Below are positions 55,529-64,000 of a stretch of DNA of 64,000 nt, piece after piece (position 1 is the first letter of the stretch; each line of letters starts with the position of its first letter). This stretch comes from Thiocystis minor (GTDB lineage Bacteria > Pseudomonadota > Gammaproteobacteria > Chromatiales > Chromatiaceae), in assembly GCF_016653465.1 (NCBI RefSeq), contig NZ_NHSQ01000052.1, positions 1 through 64,000 of the forward strand, written 5' to 3'. Below the pieces are notes generated by a model, which worked only from the letters and a program-made list of their open reading frames with translations, was not told the DNA's origin and searched no databases. A program made the translations under genes and the position numbers.

Positions 55529-55675
55529 GATCATCGCAGATACTCCGTTCCAAACCGCCGTGCATTGGTTTGATTCGCGCTCCTTCGCTGGTCGTAATTG
55601 GAAGGCATTGACCGGTTATTTGCAGGGAGTTGCCCAAGGCTTGCCAAAAGACGAACGAAAAGTCGTCACCGCCTG

Positions 55676-55726
55676 AAATTGAATCCGTTCATGGTTCGAC
55701 GAACTCACCATGAACGGATTCAATTT
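55676..55726. other. Perfect 20-bp hairpin upstream of the AAA+ ATPase gene
   Basis: Arms AAATTGAATCCGTTCATGGT (55676-55695) and its exact complement (55707-55726), with an 11-nt loop. The stem is less GC-rich than its surroundings. There is no T-run, so it is not a classic terminator; it may be a mobile-element end, a structured RNA or an operator. The rest of the 55393-55836 spacer holds a hexamer array and no gene. Confidence 0.7.
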
Positions 55727-55836
55727 GGCACGCTATCTTCCAACAATCACCTTATTCCTCGGGCGGGCAAATCCGCGACACCTGACCACAGACCCGTTGA
55801 CCCGCCATTCCTGCTAGATCGCCAAACCTCCATCCC

Positions 55837-57069
55837 ATGCTGTCATTACTCAAAAAAAAGCCCCTCTGCCCGCTTCATGGGTGCGAACTGACCCTGTCCC
55901 ACCATGGCAAGAAATCCAATGTGGGTCACTATTTCATCGAGGTGGTCGGCGCGCCGCTGCTCTATTGTCAGCAATGCTTCGAGAAGGGACAGGACACCTC
56001 GGTCGAGGTCGAGGCAGCGGCCTCGAACGATTTTCTGCGCAGGCTCGCCCGGCTGCTGGAGACGTCCGAGTTCCCCGGACGGCTTGCCAAACCCCGGATT
56101 CGCGTCGACTTCAATCCGTCCAAGACCCATCTGGAGACCCCACCCGCGGAGCGGATCGGTCCGCTCTACGACCTCAACGCCCCCGGCGGCATGGGGCCGC
56201 GGACGGCAGAGGACGAGGAACCTCGGCTGGCGGGACTCGAACCGCTCGAACCGCGCTATTCGCTGGAACATCTCATCCTTGACCAGGACAGCCTGGAGCG
56301 CATCCGCGAGGCCACCAACGTCCTCGTCTCCCAGGATCTGCTCTACGAAACCTGGAATCTCGGCTCGATCGCCCGCACCGGACGACGGGTGGCATTGAAC
56401 TTCTATGGCCCGCCCGGCACCGGCAAGACCCTGGCCGCCGACGCCATCGCCGATCTGCTCGGCAAACGCATCCTGCGGATCAGCTATGCCGAATTGGAGT
56501 CGAAATATGTCGGCGAGACGCCCAAGAACATCCAGGCGGCCTTCGCCAAGGCCACCGAGACTGGCGCCCTGCTGTTTTTCGACGAGGCCGATTCGATCCT
56601 GGGCAAGCGCCTGCTCAACGTCTCCCAGTCCGCCGACAACAGCATCAATGTCGCGCGCAGCACCACCCTGATCGAGTTGGACAACTTCAATGGCGCGGTC
56701 ATCTTCGCCTCGAATCTGGTCAGGAACTACGACACCGCCTTTCTGCGCCGGATGCTGGCGCATGTGGAGTTCCGGCTTCCCGCCACCGAACAACGTGAGA
56801 TGATCTGGCGCGGTCACGTTCCCCGCCAACTGCCGCTGGCCGACGACGTGGACTTCGCGGCCCTCGCCCGGTCTTCGGAGGGCGCGGCGGGGGGCGACAT
56901 TCAAAACGCCGTGCTGCTCGCGGCATCCTATGCCTCGCTGCGCCCAGGCGATGCGCGCGTCGTCTCGCTCGCCGATTTCAACCGTGCCATCCATTTCATT
57001 CTGGAGGGCAAACGTCGGATTCTCGAAGGCGGCATGGAGACAGACCAAGACCCTTTTGGATGGGTCTAA
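55837..57069 (+). CDS. AAA+ ATPase with N-terminal zinc-ribbon-like segment
   Basis: 410 residues. The N-terminus (KKPLCPLHGCELTLSHHG through LLYCQQC) has two Cys pairs that could hold zinc. Residues about 145-390 are an FtsH/spastin-like AAA module: Walker A FYGPPGTGKTLAADAI, pore-loop-like ELESKYVGETPKN, Walker B ALLFFDEADSILGKR, sensor 1 VIFASNLVRNYD and the arginine-finger region FLRRMLAHVEF. It lacks protease or other effector domains, so it may remodel a partner protein. ATG 55837 is the first possible start. The neighbouring coiled-coil gene lies 99 bp downstream. Confidence 0.82.
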   Translation: MLSLLKKKPLCPLHGCELTLSHHGKKSNVGHYFIEVVGAPLLYCQQCFEKGQDTSVEVEAAASNDFLRRLARLLETSEFPGRLAKPRIRVDFNPSKTHLETPPAERIGPLYDLNAPGGMGPRTAEDEEPRLAGLEPLEPRYSLEHLILDQDSLERIREATNVLVSQDLLYETWNLGSIARTGRRVALNFYGPPGTGKTLAADAIADLLGKRILRISYAELESKYVGETPKNIQAAFAKATETGALLFFDEADSILGKRLLNVSQSADNSINVARSTTLIELDNFNGAVIFASNLVRNYDTAFLRRMLAHVEFRLPATEQREMIWRGHVPRQLPLADDVDFAALARSSEGAAGGDIQNAVLLAASYASLRPGDARVVSLADFNRAIHFILEGKRRILEGGMETDQDPFGWV

Positions 57070-57168
57070 GTGTTTTCACGGATACCCATCGGAAATGAGA
57101 AGGTTAGGATTCAAGCCTATCTTCTAAACTGTTTCAGGCAAGCGGCTCTGAACGCGGTTTAGATCCTC

Positions 57169-57492
57169 ATGATGGACTCAATGGAGAAACCCTGCATGGA
57201 TCCCGACCCGATCGACTGCCAGATTACCAACCTGGATGAGCAAAGACTTAAACGACTTGAGCGCACGATCGAACGAACCAGAATCAAGCTCGATGTCGTG
57301 GGCATTCGACTCGACTGTCTGGGGCGCAAGCTCTTGAAAGCCGAACTGGAGAAAGCCGAACTGCGTCGCCTGCTTGCCGAACGCACGTGGGAGTTCAACC
57401 TGTTGCGTCATCGGCTAAAACAGGGGCAGCCGATCCGTCAGACCGAGGCCTTCCGGGAAGCGAGTCTGCGTGCGTCGACCATGATCGAGTGA
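57169..57492 (+). CDS. Small coiled-coil protein after the AAA+ ATPase gene
   Basis: 107 residues if started at ATG 57169; ATG 57196 ([10 protein letters not shown]), nine bases after GGAGAAA, is an attractive alternative. Residues 22-80 form a highly charged helix ([40 protein letters not shown]). It has no signal peptide or known domain. It may be a partner of the ATPase upstream. Its 3' end overlaps the 3' end of the minus-strand CobT-like gene by 55 bp. Confidence 0.5.
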   Translation: MMDSMEKPCMDPDPIDCQITNLDEQRLKRLERTIERTRIKLDVVGIRLDCLGRKLLKAELEKAELRRLLAERTWEFNLLRHRLKQGQPIRQTEAFREASLRASTMIE

Positions 57493-58346
57493 ATCGCCGA
57501 ACCGGGAAAGCAAGAGGCATCCGACGGCGTCCAGGTCGCAAAAGACCGGGACATGCCGTCGGCGATGTTCAGCCACTCGCCCAGCTGCGGATGCAGACAG
57601 CAGGCGACCCGTCTCGCCGCGCCCGCGTCCGTTCCCTGCAACAGGACCGGCAGACCGATCTGGGCACCCGCGATCAGCGCGCCAACGCGGGCGGCAATCT
57701 CGACGCTTCCCAGACGACGCAGCGCTTCATAGGAATCGTCCGAAAGGCTGGCGTGCCAGGCAGAATCGGCTCGAATCGCCTCCGACGCCAGCCCATGCTC
57801 GGACGGCCCCAAGACCACCAAAAGATCGCGCCCAGCCAGTTTCGCGCGCTCCGCGGCATGCCGGCCAAGGCTCAGGGCGACATCCAACCGGTGTATATCG
57901 AGCAACCTGCGGTGACGCGGATCGTCGTCCCTCGAACCGCTCGGAGCGCGCGCCAGATTGGACAATCGCGCCCCGGATCGCATGGAAGTCCCCGAATCGA
58001 GGATTTCGATGTCGAGATCCGGGGACGCCAGTAACGCGCCAAAAACACGGCGATCGTTTCGCCGTGTCCGCGTCCATGCTCCGAGCGCGGCAGCCAGCGT
58101 CCCGCTCGGCGACATGAAAACCGGATCCCGCTCGGCAACCAGAAGGACGACACGAATCCGGCAAGCGCTTTTCCGCTCCCGCCCGACGCGCTCTGGCTCG
58201 GCATCGCCTGGACGACTGACGGTCAAGGCATGAGAATCGGCAGACCGAAACGGGGTCGCGACACGCGCATCGTCCTGCCGCGATAGCCCCCATGCCGGAT
58301 AGGCCGCCGGGTCCGCGGCGGGCACCGCAAGCCAGTCAGGTTTCAC
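57438..58346 (-). CDS. CobT-like protein without recognisable catalytic residues
   Basis: GTG 58346 overlaps the TGA of the cobC/cobD-type gene in a four-base GTGA, so it is translationally coupled; 302 residues. The segment [20 protein letters not shown], then [20 protein letters not shown], resembles the C-terminal half of nicotinate-nucleotide-dimethylbenzimidazole phosphoribosyltransferase (CobT), and [12 protein letters not shown] sits where CobT has its GDHGV region. The acidic residue expected in the RLGEGTG motif of CobT is not seen ([11 protein letters not shown]). It may be an inactive paralogue or a different activity in cobamide assembly. An alternative start at 58388 overlaps further. 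Confidence 0.5.
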   Translation of the reverse strand: MKPDWLAVPAADPAAYPAWGLSRQDDARVATPFRSADSHALTVSRPGDAEPERVGRERKSACRIRVVLLVAERDPVFMSPSGTLAAALGAWTRTRRNDRRVFGALLASPDLDIEILDSGTSMRSGARLSNLARAPSGSRDDDPRHRRLLDIHRLDVALSLGRHAAERAKLAGRDLLVVLGPSEHGLASEAIRADSAWHASLSDDSYEALRRLGSVEIAARVGALIAGAQIGLPVLLQGTDAGAARRVACCLHPQLGEWLNIADGMSRSFATWTPSDASCFPGSAIHSIMVDARRLASRKASV

Positions 58347-59413
58347 GAATGGACGGCGGATCCCAGGGCCGCGCTCAACCGTTGCCAATCCCTTTCCTCG
58401 CCCGGCAAGCCGAAACGCAGACTGGCGGGACGCTCGAAACGACGCACCAAAATTCCCTGTTGCGCCAACGCCGCATCAATGCGCGCCGCGTCCGCGATCA
58501 GAACCCATTGGAAAAGCGCCGTGCCGCCCGTTGGCGCAAGCCCGTGGCGTCGCAGCAGCGCGGCGAGGCGCGTGGCGTCCAGCGCCAGCGACGCCCGCGT
58601 GCAACGTTGCCAGGCGGTGTCGGCGAAGGCCTGCCGGGCAATCAGGCGCGAAGGACCGGTCAGGGTCCAGGGTCCGAGCCACGCGTTCAGGGTCGCCTGC
58701 AAAGCCGGCTCGGCGAACAGAAAGCCGACCCGCGCTCCAGCCAGACCAAAAAACTTGCCGAGCGAGCGGAGCAGGATCAATCCGGGCCGACCGGCGTACG
58801 GGGTCAGACTCGCCGCGGGCGTGGCATCCATGAAAGCCTCGTCGACGATCAGCCAGCCGCCGCGCGCGGCAAGCCGTGCGTGCCAGTCGAGCAGGGTCGC
58901 GACCGGCCAGCAGTGGCCGGTCGGATTATTGGGATTGATCACGACCAGACAATCGAGCCGCTCGGGGCCTTCGTCCAGCCAATGACCCGGATCGCTGTCG
59001 GCCAGTTCGATCACACGATGTCCGGCCCGGCGCCAAGCATACGCATGCTCCCGATAGCCCACCCGCGGCACACCCACGCGACAGGGTGCGCGCATGGTTG
59101 GAAGCGCCTGAATCGCGGCCTGGGATCCAGCCAGCGGCAACGGATCGGGCGCTCCATAGTAGCGTGCCGCCTCCGACTCCAGGCCATCCTCCGCCTCGGG
59201 CAAACGGCCCCAGGCGGACGCCGGCAAGGCCGGAACCGGCCACGCACGCGGGTTGATTCCGGTGGACAGATCGAGCCAGCGCGCCAATGGAATGCCGAAA
59301 CGCGCGGCGGCCTGACGCAGCCGCCCACCATGCTCGGGCGGGTCATGATCGTTCAGAAGAGGAACTCCCGCGGATACGGAGTGGAAAAGCGCTGAGCGGA
59401 ATCGGCAGATCAT
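58343..59413 (-). CDS. Threonine-phosphate decarboxylase (cobalamin aminopropanol branch)
   Basis: PLP-dependent aminotransferase-fold enzyme of the CobC/CobD type, making (R)-1-aminopropanol phosphate for the cobalamin nucleotide loop. 356 residues: N-terminal [14 protein letters not shown] and [16 protein letters not shown], then [25 protein letters not shown] and the PLP lysine in [22 protein letters not shown] 59413 is the only good start codon, though family members usually begin closer to HGG. The coupled downstream gene (CobT-like) suggests a small cobamide operon; other cob genes are not in the window. Confidence 0.87.
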   Translation of the reverse strand: MICRFRSALFHSVSAGVPLLNDHDPPEHGGRLRQAAARFGIPLARWLDLSTGINPRAWPVPALPASAWGRLPEAEDGLESEAARYYGAPDPLPLAGSQAAIQALPTMRAPCRVGVPRVGYREHAYAWRRAGHRVIELADSDPGHWLDEGPERLDCLVVINPNNPTGHCWPVATLLDWHARLAARGGWLIVDEAFMDATPAASLTPYAGRPGLILLRSLGKFFGLAGARVGFLFAEPALQATLNAWLGPWTLTGPSRLIARQAFADTAWQRCTRASLALDATRLAALLRRHGLAPTGGTALFQWVLIADAARIDAALAQQGILVRRFERPASLRFGLPGEERDWQRLSAALGSAVHS

Positions 59414-59548
59414 ACCGCAGCGGATCCACCAGCGTCAGGCACGAAATGCCATAATGACGACCGCGCCCCAGCGCTGTCCTGTCTTGAACCTGTGTCCATC
59501 CCCGTCGCCAGGCAAGTCTTTCCAATCGTCACAACAAGGTTTTCCCGT

Positions 59549-61252
59549 ATGACTTCGCAACCCATCAAAATCGTTGTCGTTGGCGGGTCCGCCGCCGGTC
59601 CCAAGGCGGCGGCCAAAGCCCGTCGCATGGACGAACATGCGTCCATCACCATCATCCAGAAGGAGGCCGACCTCTCCATGGCCTCCTGCGGCTACCCCTA
59701 CTATGTCGGCGGGGTCTTCGATGACCGCAATCAGCTCATCTGCACCTCGGCCGGCATCGTGCGCGACCCCAATTTCTTCGAAAAAGCCAAGGGCATCGAC
59801 GCCAAGGTGCTGACCGAGGCGGTCGCCATCGACCGCGGGTCCAAGACCGTGACCTGCAAACACCTGCCGACCGGCGCAACCTCCACCCTTGCCTATGACA
59901 AGCTGGTGATCGCCACCGGCGCGACCCCGCTGTATCCGCCGGTTCCGGGCGCCGACCTGGCGGGGATTCACACCCTGCATTCGCTCGGCGACGCCGATTC
60001 GCTACGCGCGATCCGGGACGCCAACCAGGTACAGCGCGCCGTCATCGTCGGCGGCGGACTGATCGGTTTCGAGGTCTCCGAGGCGCTGCATCTCGCCGGC
60101 ATCCAGACAACCATCATCGAGAAAACCAGCTCGATCCTGCCCTTCCTGGATCCCGAGCTGGCAAAACTGGTCGCCAACCATGTGCGCGGCTTCACGACCG
60201 ACATCATCACGGGCAATGGCGTCGCGGCCTTCCTCGGAGAAGCCGGAACGCTAACCGGCGTCAAGCTCGATAACGGGACCGAACTCCCCTGCCAACTCGC
60301 GGTGGTCGCGGTCGGCGTGCGTCCCAACGTCGCGCTCGCCAAGTCCGCCGGACTCGACATCGGCGCGCAGGGCGGCATCGCGGTCAATGAATTCATGCAG
60401 ACTTCCGACCCGGATATCTACGCGGCGGGCGATTGCGTGGAATGCACCTCGCTGATCACCGGGGACAAAGTGCGCGCGCCCTATGGCGATATCGCCAATC
60501 TGCAGGGGCGGGTGGTCGGACAGAACCTGATCCAGGAGGGGAGCGCGACCTTTCCGGGGATCACCCACACCGGCATCTGCAAGATCTTCGATTACACGGT
60601 CGGCTTCACCGGACTCAGCGCCGGGCGAGCGCGCGAACTGGGCCTGACCGACATCGAAACGGCGACGATTTCGGGTCTCGACATCCCGCCCTACATGCAG
60701 GGCAAGCTGCTCGTCAGCAAAATGATCGCGGACCGTAAGACCGGACGAGTGCTGGGTTTTCAATGTATCGGTCCGGGCGACGCGAGCAAACGGGTCGCCA
60801 CGGTCGCCATGGCCATCCGGGGCAATCTAACGGTCGCGGATCTGGTCAACGCGGACCTGCCCTACGCGCCACCCTATTCGCTGGCGCTCGACCATGTCAT
60901 CACCGCCGCCCAGGTGCTCGAAAACAAGCTGCTCGGACGCATGCGGGGCATCTCGGTCGCCGAGGTCAAACAGCGGGCAGAGACCGGCGCGGACTGTTTC
61001 ATCCTCGATACCCGCACCCCATTGGAGTTCGAGGAGATCCGGCTCGGCATCGGCGAGACCCTGATCCCGCTGGGCGCACTGCGCGGGCGTTTGGCGGAAC
61101 TGCCGCAGGATAAAGACAAGGAAATCATCCTCTATTGCCGTGTCTCGCTGCGGGGCTATGAAGCGGCGGCGATCCTGCAAGGGCATGGCTGGCGCAACGT
61201 CAAGGTCATGGAAGGCGGCATCATGGCCTGGCCGTATCCGCGCGAGAAATGA
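59549..61252 (+). CDS. CoA-disulfide reductase-like flavoenzyme fused to rhodanese
   Basis: FAD/NAD(P)-dependent reductase of the CoADR-rhodanese group, whose members reduce CoA-disulfide or CoA persulfide and polysulfide. ATG 59549 (MTSQPIKIVVVGGSAAGPKA) gives 567 residues. FAD loop at 8-20, active-site Cys47 in SMASCGYPYYVGG, NAD loop RAVIVGGGLIGFEVSEAL, FAD-end IYAAGDCVE, dimer domain with GFTGLSAGRARELG. The C-terminal rhodanese module (about 480-567) has VAEVKQRAETGADCFILDTR and the loop Cys530 in LYCRVSLRGYEAA. A sulfur-reducing role fits a sulfur bacterium. Divergent from the cobamide genes, with 135 bp between the starts. Confidence 0.88.
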   Translation: MTSQPIKIVVVGGSAAGPKAAAKARRMDEHASITIIQKEADLSMASCGYPYYVGGVFDDRNQLICTSAGIVRDPNFFEKAKGIDAKVLTEAVAIDRGSKTVTCKHLPTGATSTLAYDKLVIATGATPLYPPVPGADLAGIHTLHSLGDADSLRAIRDANQVQRAVIVGGGLIGFEVSEALHLAGIQTTIIEKTSSILPFLDPELAKLVANHVRGFTTDIITGNGVAAFLGEAGTLTGVKLDNGTELPCQLAVVAVGVRPNVALAKSAGLDIGAQGGIAVNEFMQTSDPDIYAAGDCVECTSLITGDKVRAPYGDIANLQGRVVGQNLIQEGSATFPGITHTGICKIFDYTVGFTGLSAGRARELGLTDIETATISGLDIPPYMQGKLLVSKMIADRKTGRVLGFQCIGPGDASKRVATVAMAIRGNLTVADLVNADLPYAPPYSLALDHVITAAQVLENKLLGRMRGISVAEVKQRAETGADCFILDTRTPLEFEEIRLGIGETLIPLGALRGRLAELPQDKDKEIILYCRVSLRGYEAAAILQGHGWRNVKVMEGGIMAWPYPREK

Positions 61253-61434
61253 GCGAAGCGATCGCCGTTCCGTGGAGGTGGAGGGGCATCGCGTTGACGC
61301 TGTGAATCTAATTCTCGTTGCGTGGGATGGAGCACGGAGATCGAGGCCATCTCCATCCCTTGAGCAGGATGCAAGCCTGTCGATACGCACCGCGTATCTG
61401 ATGCCGATCGAGAATGGCTGACGCGCAACGGCGG

Positions 61435-62172
61435 TCAGGCGTTTGCAGCCTTGGGGACCAAATCGATCCGGCGCCCTACCCCACCCTCGATGAAGCCCGT
61501 GCCATAGACCTGACGCAGCGCCGCCCGGGCGGCATCGCCGGTGCAGTGGGTCGGCACCACCTCGGTGACGCCAAGCTGGCGCAGCGAGGCGATGGCCCGC
61601 GCGATGGCGGGGGCATCGGAGTACATCAGATGGAAACCGCCAATCGCCCAACGGACGGGCTTGCCATCCGCTGACCGGGTCTGTTCGACGAGCCGCTCGA
61701 TCCCCGGATGCGAGCAGCCGCCAATGACCGCGAGCGATTCGTCCAGATCCAGTACCAGCGCCTGCTCCGGTGGATCGGCTGCCAGCATGCCGGTGGAACG
61801 AATGCCGGGGCCCAGTTCGCGGGGTTCGGAGCCGACGACAATCAGTTCGCCACAGAGACTTTGGAGGTCATGGACGAGATGCTTGGAAAACCCTTCGTGG
61901 ATGACCACGGTCGCAGTTGGGTTGAGTTCCAGGATCGAGTCCAGACCGCCGATATGGTCCCAGTGCGCATGGGAGAGAAAGATCATGTCCAGCCCGGCGG
62001 GGTCGATGTCCAGCGCGCGCATGTTCTTGAGCAGAACGCGGCCGTTGCTCCCGGTATCGAACAGGACGGTCAGAGCCGGTGTCCGAATGAGCGCGGAGAA
62101 ACCCCAGAGGGTCTGGAGTCCGGGCAGGCCCGGATAATTGTCGAACAGAATGGTAAGCGTGGCGGTTTCCAT
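61435..62172 (-). CDS. MBL-fold metallohydrolase (RFAP-synthase-like group)
   Basis: 245 residues with the metallo-beta-lactamase metal motif in IFLSHAHWDHIGGLD (HxHxDH), a later His in VIGGCSHPGIERLV and the final His near VVPTHCTGDAARAALR. The early region (TILFDNYPGL, WGFSALIRTPALTVLFDTGS) fits the group often annotated as 7,8-dihydropterin-6-methyl-4-(beta-D-ribofuranosyl)-aminobenzene-5'-phosphate synthase-like. The real substrate in bacteria is unknown. It follows the ferritin-like gene by 11 bp on the same strand, so the two probably share a transcript. Confidence 0.85.
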   Translation of the reverse strand: METATLTILFDNYPGLPGLQTLWGFSALIRTPALTVLFDTGSNGRVLLKNMRALDIDPAGLDMIFLSHAHWDHIGGLDSILELNPTATVVIHEGFSKHLVHDLQSLCGELIVVGSEPRELGPGIRSTGMLAADPPEQALVLDLDESLAVIGGCSHPGIERLVEQTRSADGKPVRWAIGGFHLMYSDAPAIARAIASLRQLGVTEVVPTHCTGDAARAALRQVYGTGFIEGGVGRRIDLVPKAANA

Positions 62173-62183
62173 GCGGATTCAGA

Positions 62184-62471
62184 TCAATGGTGCGCGATGA
62201 CCTTGTCGGTAAAGAGATAGTCCTTGAGTTCCTTGTCGAAGCTCGGATCCTTGCGGCGGATCCATTCCAGCACCATGGCGGCATGTTCCTTCTCTTCGTC
62301 GCGATTGTGCGCCAGGATCGCCTTCAGATCCGCGTCCTTGCAGACATCGACCCGCTGGTTGTACCAGTCGACCGCTTCCAGTTCTTCCATCAGCGAGATG
62401 ATGGCCCGGTGCATGTCGCGGGTTTCGTCGGACAGTTCCTCGGTCGGCTCGTGATAGCCCTCGTTCGCCAT
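62184..62471 (-). CDS. Encapsulin-type ferritin-like protein without cargo-loading tail
   Basis: 95 residues from ATG 62471 (MANEGYHEPTEELSDETRDM), behind GGAG; ATG 62489 is an alternative. The sequence matches encapsulated ferritin (EncFtn): ferroxidase residues in ISLMEELEAVDWYNQR (Glu and Tyr) and HNRDEEKEHAAMVLEW (Glu-x2-His). In encapsulin systems the protein carries a C-terminal loading peptide and the encapsulin shell gene is next door. Here it ends at FTDKVIAHH, just after the ferritin helices, and no shell gene is in the window. It may form open decamers that oxidise iron in the cytoplasm. MBL gene downstream. Confidence 0.88.
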   Translation of the reverse strand: MANEGYHEPTEELSDETRDMHRAIISLMEELEAVDWYNQRVDVCKDADLKAILAHNRDEEKEHAAMVLEWIRRKDPSFDKELKDYLFTDKVIAHH

Positions 62472-62531
62472 GGTCGGATCTCCAGTCATTAGGGTGTCGG
62501 TGATGGGTGGCAGCGCCAGCTCGCTACGGAA

Positions 62532-62603
62532 CGGTTCATGAGTAAGCTAAACAAGTCCATTAGCGAATACTCTTGGCGCCATTTTTGTCATCGTTGTCGT
62601 TGT
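62532..62603. repeat. 40-bp dispersed repeat with short hexamer array, copy 2
   Basis: 62532-62571 reads CGGTTC, seven variable bases, AGCTAAACAAG, T, CCATTAGCGAATAC. GTTGTCGTTGT follows at 62593-62603. This is the same order as the reverse complement of 24286-24343, with about 33 of 40 bases identical in the repeat proper. It sits between the ferritin-like gene and the 3' end of phoU. Confidence 0.75.
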
Positions 62604-62727
62604 TTAACTTATTTTTTACTCGTTACGATGCTGGACGCGGCTTGGATTGTCCGGCGTACCAGACAGAAAGACAATGCTGAAACACAATCGCCACGGTCTA
62701 CACAAGGTAGACCGCCTTCCCGGCGAT

Positions 62728-63486
62728 TCAATACCCGTGGTGACGCAGGGTCTCGATGAGGATGTCGCGATTGCGGTAACGGACATCCTGCCCAAGCGCC
62801 ACATAGATCACCTGCTCGGCGATGTTGGCGGCGTGATTGCCGATGCGTTCCAGGGCGTGGGCGGTGGTCAGCAGACAGACGGCCTGACGCGGTGTCAGAC
62901 CCTCTCGATCCTGTTCGCCCAGGAGTTGGCGCGCCTCGTGGGAGGCCTGATAGAGGCTCGGCTCATCCTCGAAAATATGCAGCGCGAGCGCGACATCGAA
63001 GGTAGCGACAGCCTGAATGCCGCGTTCGAACATGCAGCAGGCTTTGTCGTCTAGCTGACGCAGGGTCTCCCTCATTGTCTCCGAAAGCAGGTCAGAACCG
63101 GTATTTAGATCCCGCAACTCCAGCGCCTGGCGGGCGATGCGGACCGCCTTGTCGCCCGCGCGCTCCACATCGTCGGCGATCTTGGACAGGGCCAGCACGA
63201 TGCGCAGATCGACCGCCGTGGGCTGGCGGCGCGCGATCACCAGGAAGACTTCCTCGTCGGCATCGAGCGACAGAAAATCGATCTGGGGCTCGCGGTCGAG
63301 CACCCGGAACGCTTGACTGTCCTCCCGATCCACCAGCGCCCTCACGGCGGACTGTGTCTGCTCCACCACGCGCTCGCCCATCTCCAGGATAATCCCGCGC
63401 AGTTTCGCGAGTTCCTGATCGTAGCGACGCACGGTATGCCCGCTGGCGAGATCGACGATGGGTTTGAGGGAACTGGAGTCGGTCAT
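62728..63486 (-). CDS. phoU: Phosphate transport regulator PhoU
   Basis: Helical cytoplasmic protein that restrains the PhoR-PhoB system and the Pst transporter when phosphate is plentiful. 252 residues made of two PhoU three-helix repeats, with the conserved metal-binding EERAGDKAVRIA-type segment (DDVERAGDKAVRIARQALEL) in the first and ERIGNHAANIAEQVIYVAL in the second. ATG 63486 overlaps the pstB stop by one base (TAATG), confirming a pst-phoU operon. Confidence 0.95.
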   Translation of the reverse strand: MTDSSSLKPIVDLASGHTVRRYDQELAKLRGIILEMGERVVEQTQSAVRALVDREDSQAFRVLDREPQIDFLSLDADEEVFLVIARRQPTAVDLRIVLALSKIADDVERAGDKAVRIARQALELRDLNTGSDLLSETMRETLRQLDDKACCMFERGIQAVATFDVALALHIFEDEPSLYQASHEARQLLGEQDREGLTPRQAVCLLTTAHALERIGNHAANIAEQVIYVALGQDVRYRNRDILIETLRHHGY

Positions 63487-64000
63487 TAACCGAACCGTCC
63501 GGTGATGTAGTCTTCCGTCAATTTATGCTGGGGGTTGGTGAAGATATGATTGGTTTCGCCGACCTCGATCAGATCGCCCAGATGGAAATAGGCGGTGCGC
63601 TGCGAGACGCGGGCGGCCTGTTGCATCGAGTGGGTCACGATGGCGATGCTGAAGTTCTGGCGCAGTTCGTCGATCAGTTCCTCGACAATGGCGGTGGCGA
63701 TCGGATCCAGCGCCGAACAGGGTTCGTCCATCAGGATGACCTCGGGCGACACGGCGATGGTGCGCGCGATACAGAGCCGCTGCTGCTGACCGCCGGAGAG
63801 TCCGGTGCCGGGCTGGTCGAGACGATCCTTGACCTCGTTCCAGAGGCCGGCCTTTTGCAGACTGTCCTCGACCAGTTCGTCCAGTTCCGCCTTGTTATTG
63901 GTCAAGCCATGAATGCGTGGCCCATAGGCGACGTTTTCATAAATGGACTTGGGAAAGGGATTGGGCTTCTGAAAAACCATCCCGACCCTGGCCCGCAGGG
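63486..64000 (-). CDS. pstB: Phosphate ABC transporter ATP-binding protein PstB (5' end beyond window)
   Basis: The C-terminal 170 or so residues of PstB run to the right edge. Visible: the Q-loop region [20 protein letters not shown], the ABC signature [16 protein letters not shown], Walker [17 protein letters not shown], the switch His in [15 protein letters not shown], and the typical ending [13 protein letters not shown]. The Walker A part lies outside the window. It is co-transcribed with phoU. Confidence 0.95.
   Translation of the reverse strand, partial: LRARVGMVFQKPNPFPKSIYENVAYGPRIHGLTNNKAELDELVEDSLQKAGLWNEVKDRLDQPGTGLSGGQQQRLCIARTIAVSPEVILMDEPCSALDPIATAIVEELIDELRQNFSIAIVTHSMQQAARVSQRTAYFHLGDLIEVGETNHIFTNPQHKLTEDYITGRFG

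Noticed and set aside
57438-58346. Calling this gene cobT outright
   Set aside because: Only the C-terminal half resembles CobT and the catalytic Glu motif is not evident, so the symbol was left blank.

Overview
The window is GC-rich, densely coding chromosomal DNA of a gammaproteobacterium, most likely a purple sulfur bacterium of the Chromatiaceae. This is an inference from gene content: menaquinone genes, a CoA-disulfide reductase fused to rhodanese, many c-di-GMP and PAS sensory proteins, betaine-lipid genes, a free encapsulin-type ferritin and relics of a periplasmic nitrate reductase locus. No rRNA, tRNA, CRISPR array or complete insertion sequence was seen. A possible transposase tail lies at the left edge.

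Layout. 0.5-6 kb: creA, then a menaquinone block (menB, a vapC remnant, menA-menC) that overlaps a class B penicillin-binding protein gene. 6-18 kb: glycerate 2-kinase with a DUF455 ferritin-like protein, an NDUFA9-like dehydrogenase, an HPF-like protein, a 2OG-Fe(II) oxygenase overlapping a pseudo-receiver protein, an aldolase-citrate synthase operon (minus strand), the betaine-lipid pair btaA-btaB, and a degenerate EAL-HDOD protein. 18-27 kb: a secreted lytic-transglycosylase-like protein, a FixLJ-like two-component pair, an RDD protein, lptG (with no lptF beside it) and pepA. 27-34 kb: a thiamine-diphosphate transketolase/phosphoketolase-like enzyme, a DUF1537 four-carbon acid sugar kinase and katG. 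34-44 kb: a seven-PAS hybrid kinase, narL, and a damaged nitrate region. 44-64 kb: HD-GYP protein, ileS, lspA, rimK with an AstE/aspartoacylase-like partner, a retropepsin-like protease, an SLC13 transporter, an AAA+ ATPase, two cobalamin-related genes, CoA-disulfide reductase-rhodanese, an MBL hydrolase, an encapsulin-type ferritin, phoU and the end of pstB.

The most striking region is 39.7-43.9 kb. narX has lost its sensor half. A divergent CRP/FNR-type regulator has lost its N-terminus at the same junction. napG lacks its Tat signal and two cysteines of its first cluster. napH is fused in frame to the diheme part of napB, and napC is reduced to its first and last heme segments in different frames. 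napA is absent. This looks like a nitrate reductase locus collapsed by several separate deletions, leaving one intact and unusual open frame, the NapH-NapB chimera.

Several intergenic regions carry related repeats: (GACAAC)n / (GTTGTC)n hexamer arrays at four loci, a roughly 40-bp sequence shared by two of them, and inverted clusters of a degenerate heptamer (GCTGRCG-like) at 29.9, 42.3 and 43.5 kb. All functional calls come from reading protein motifs by eye. No database search was run.
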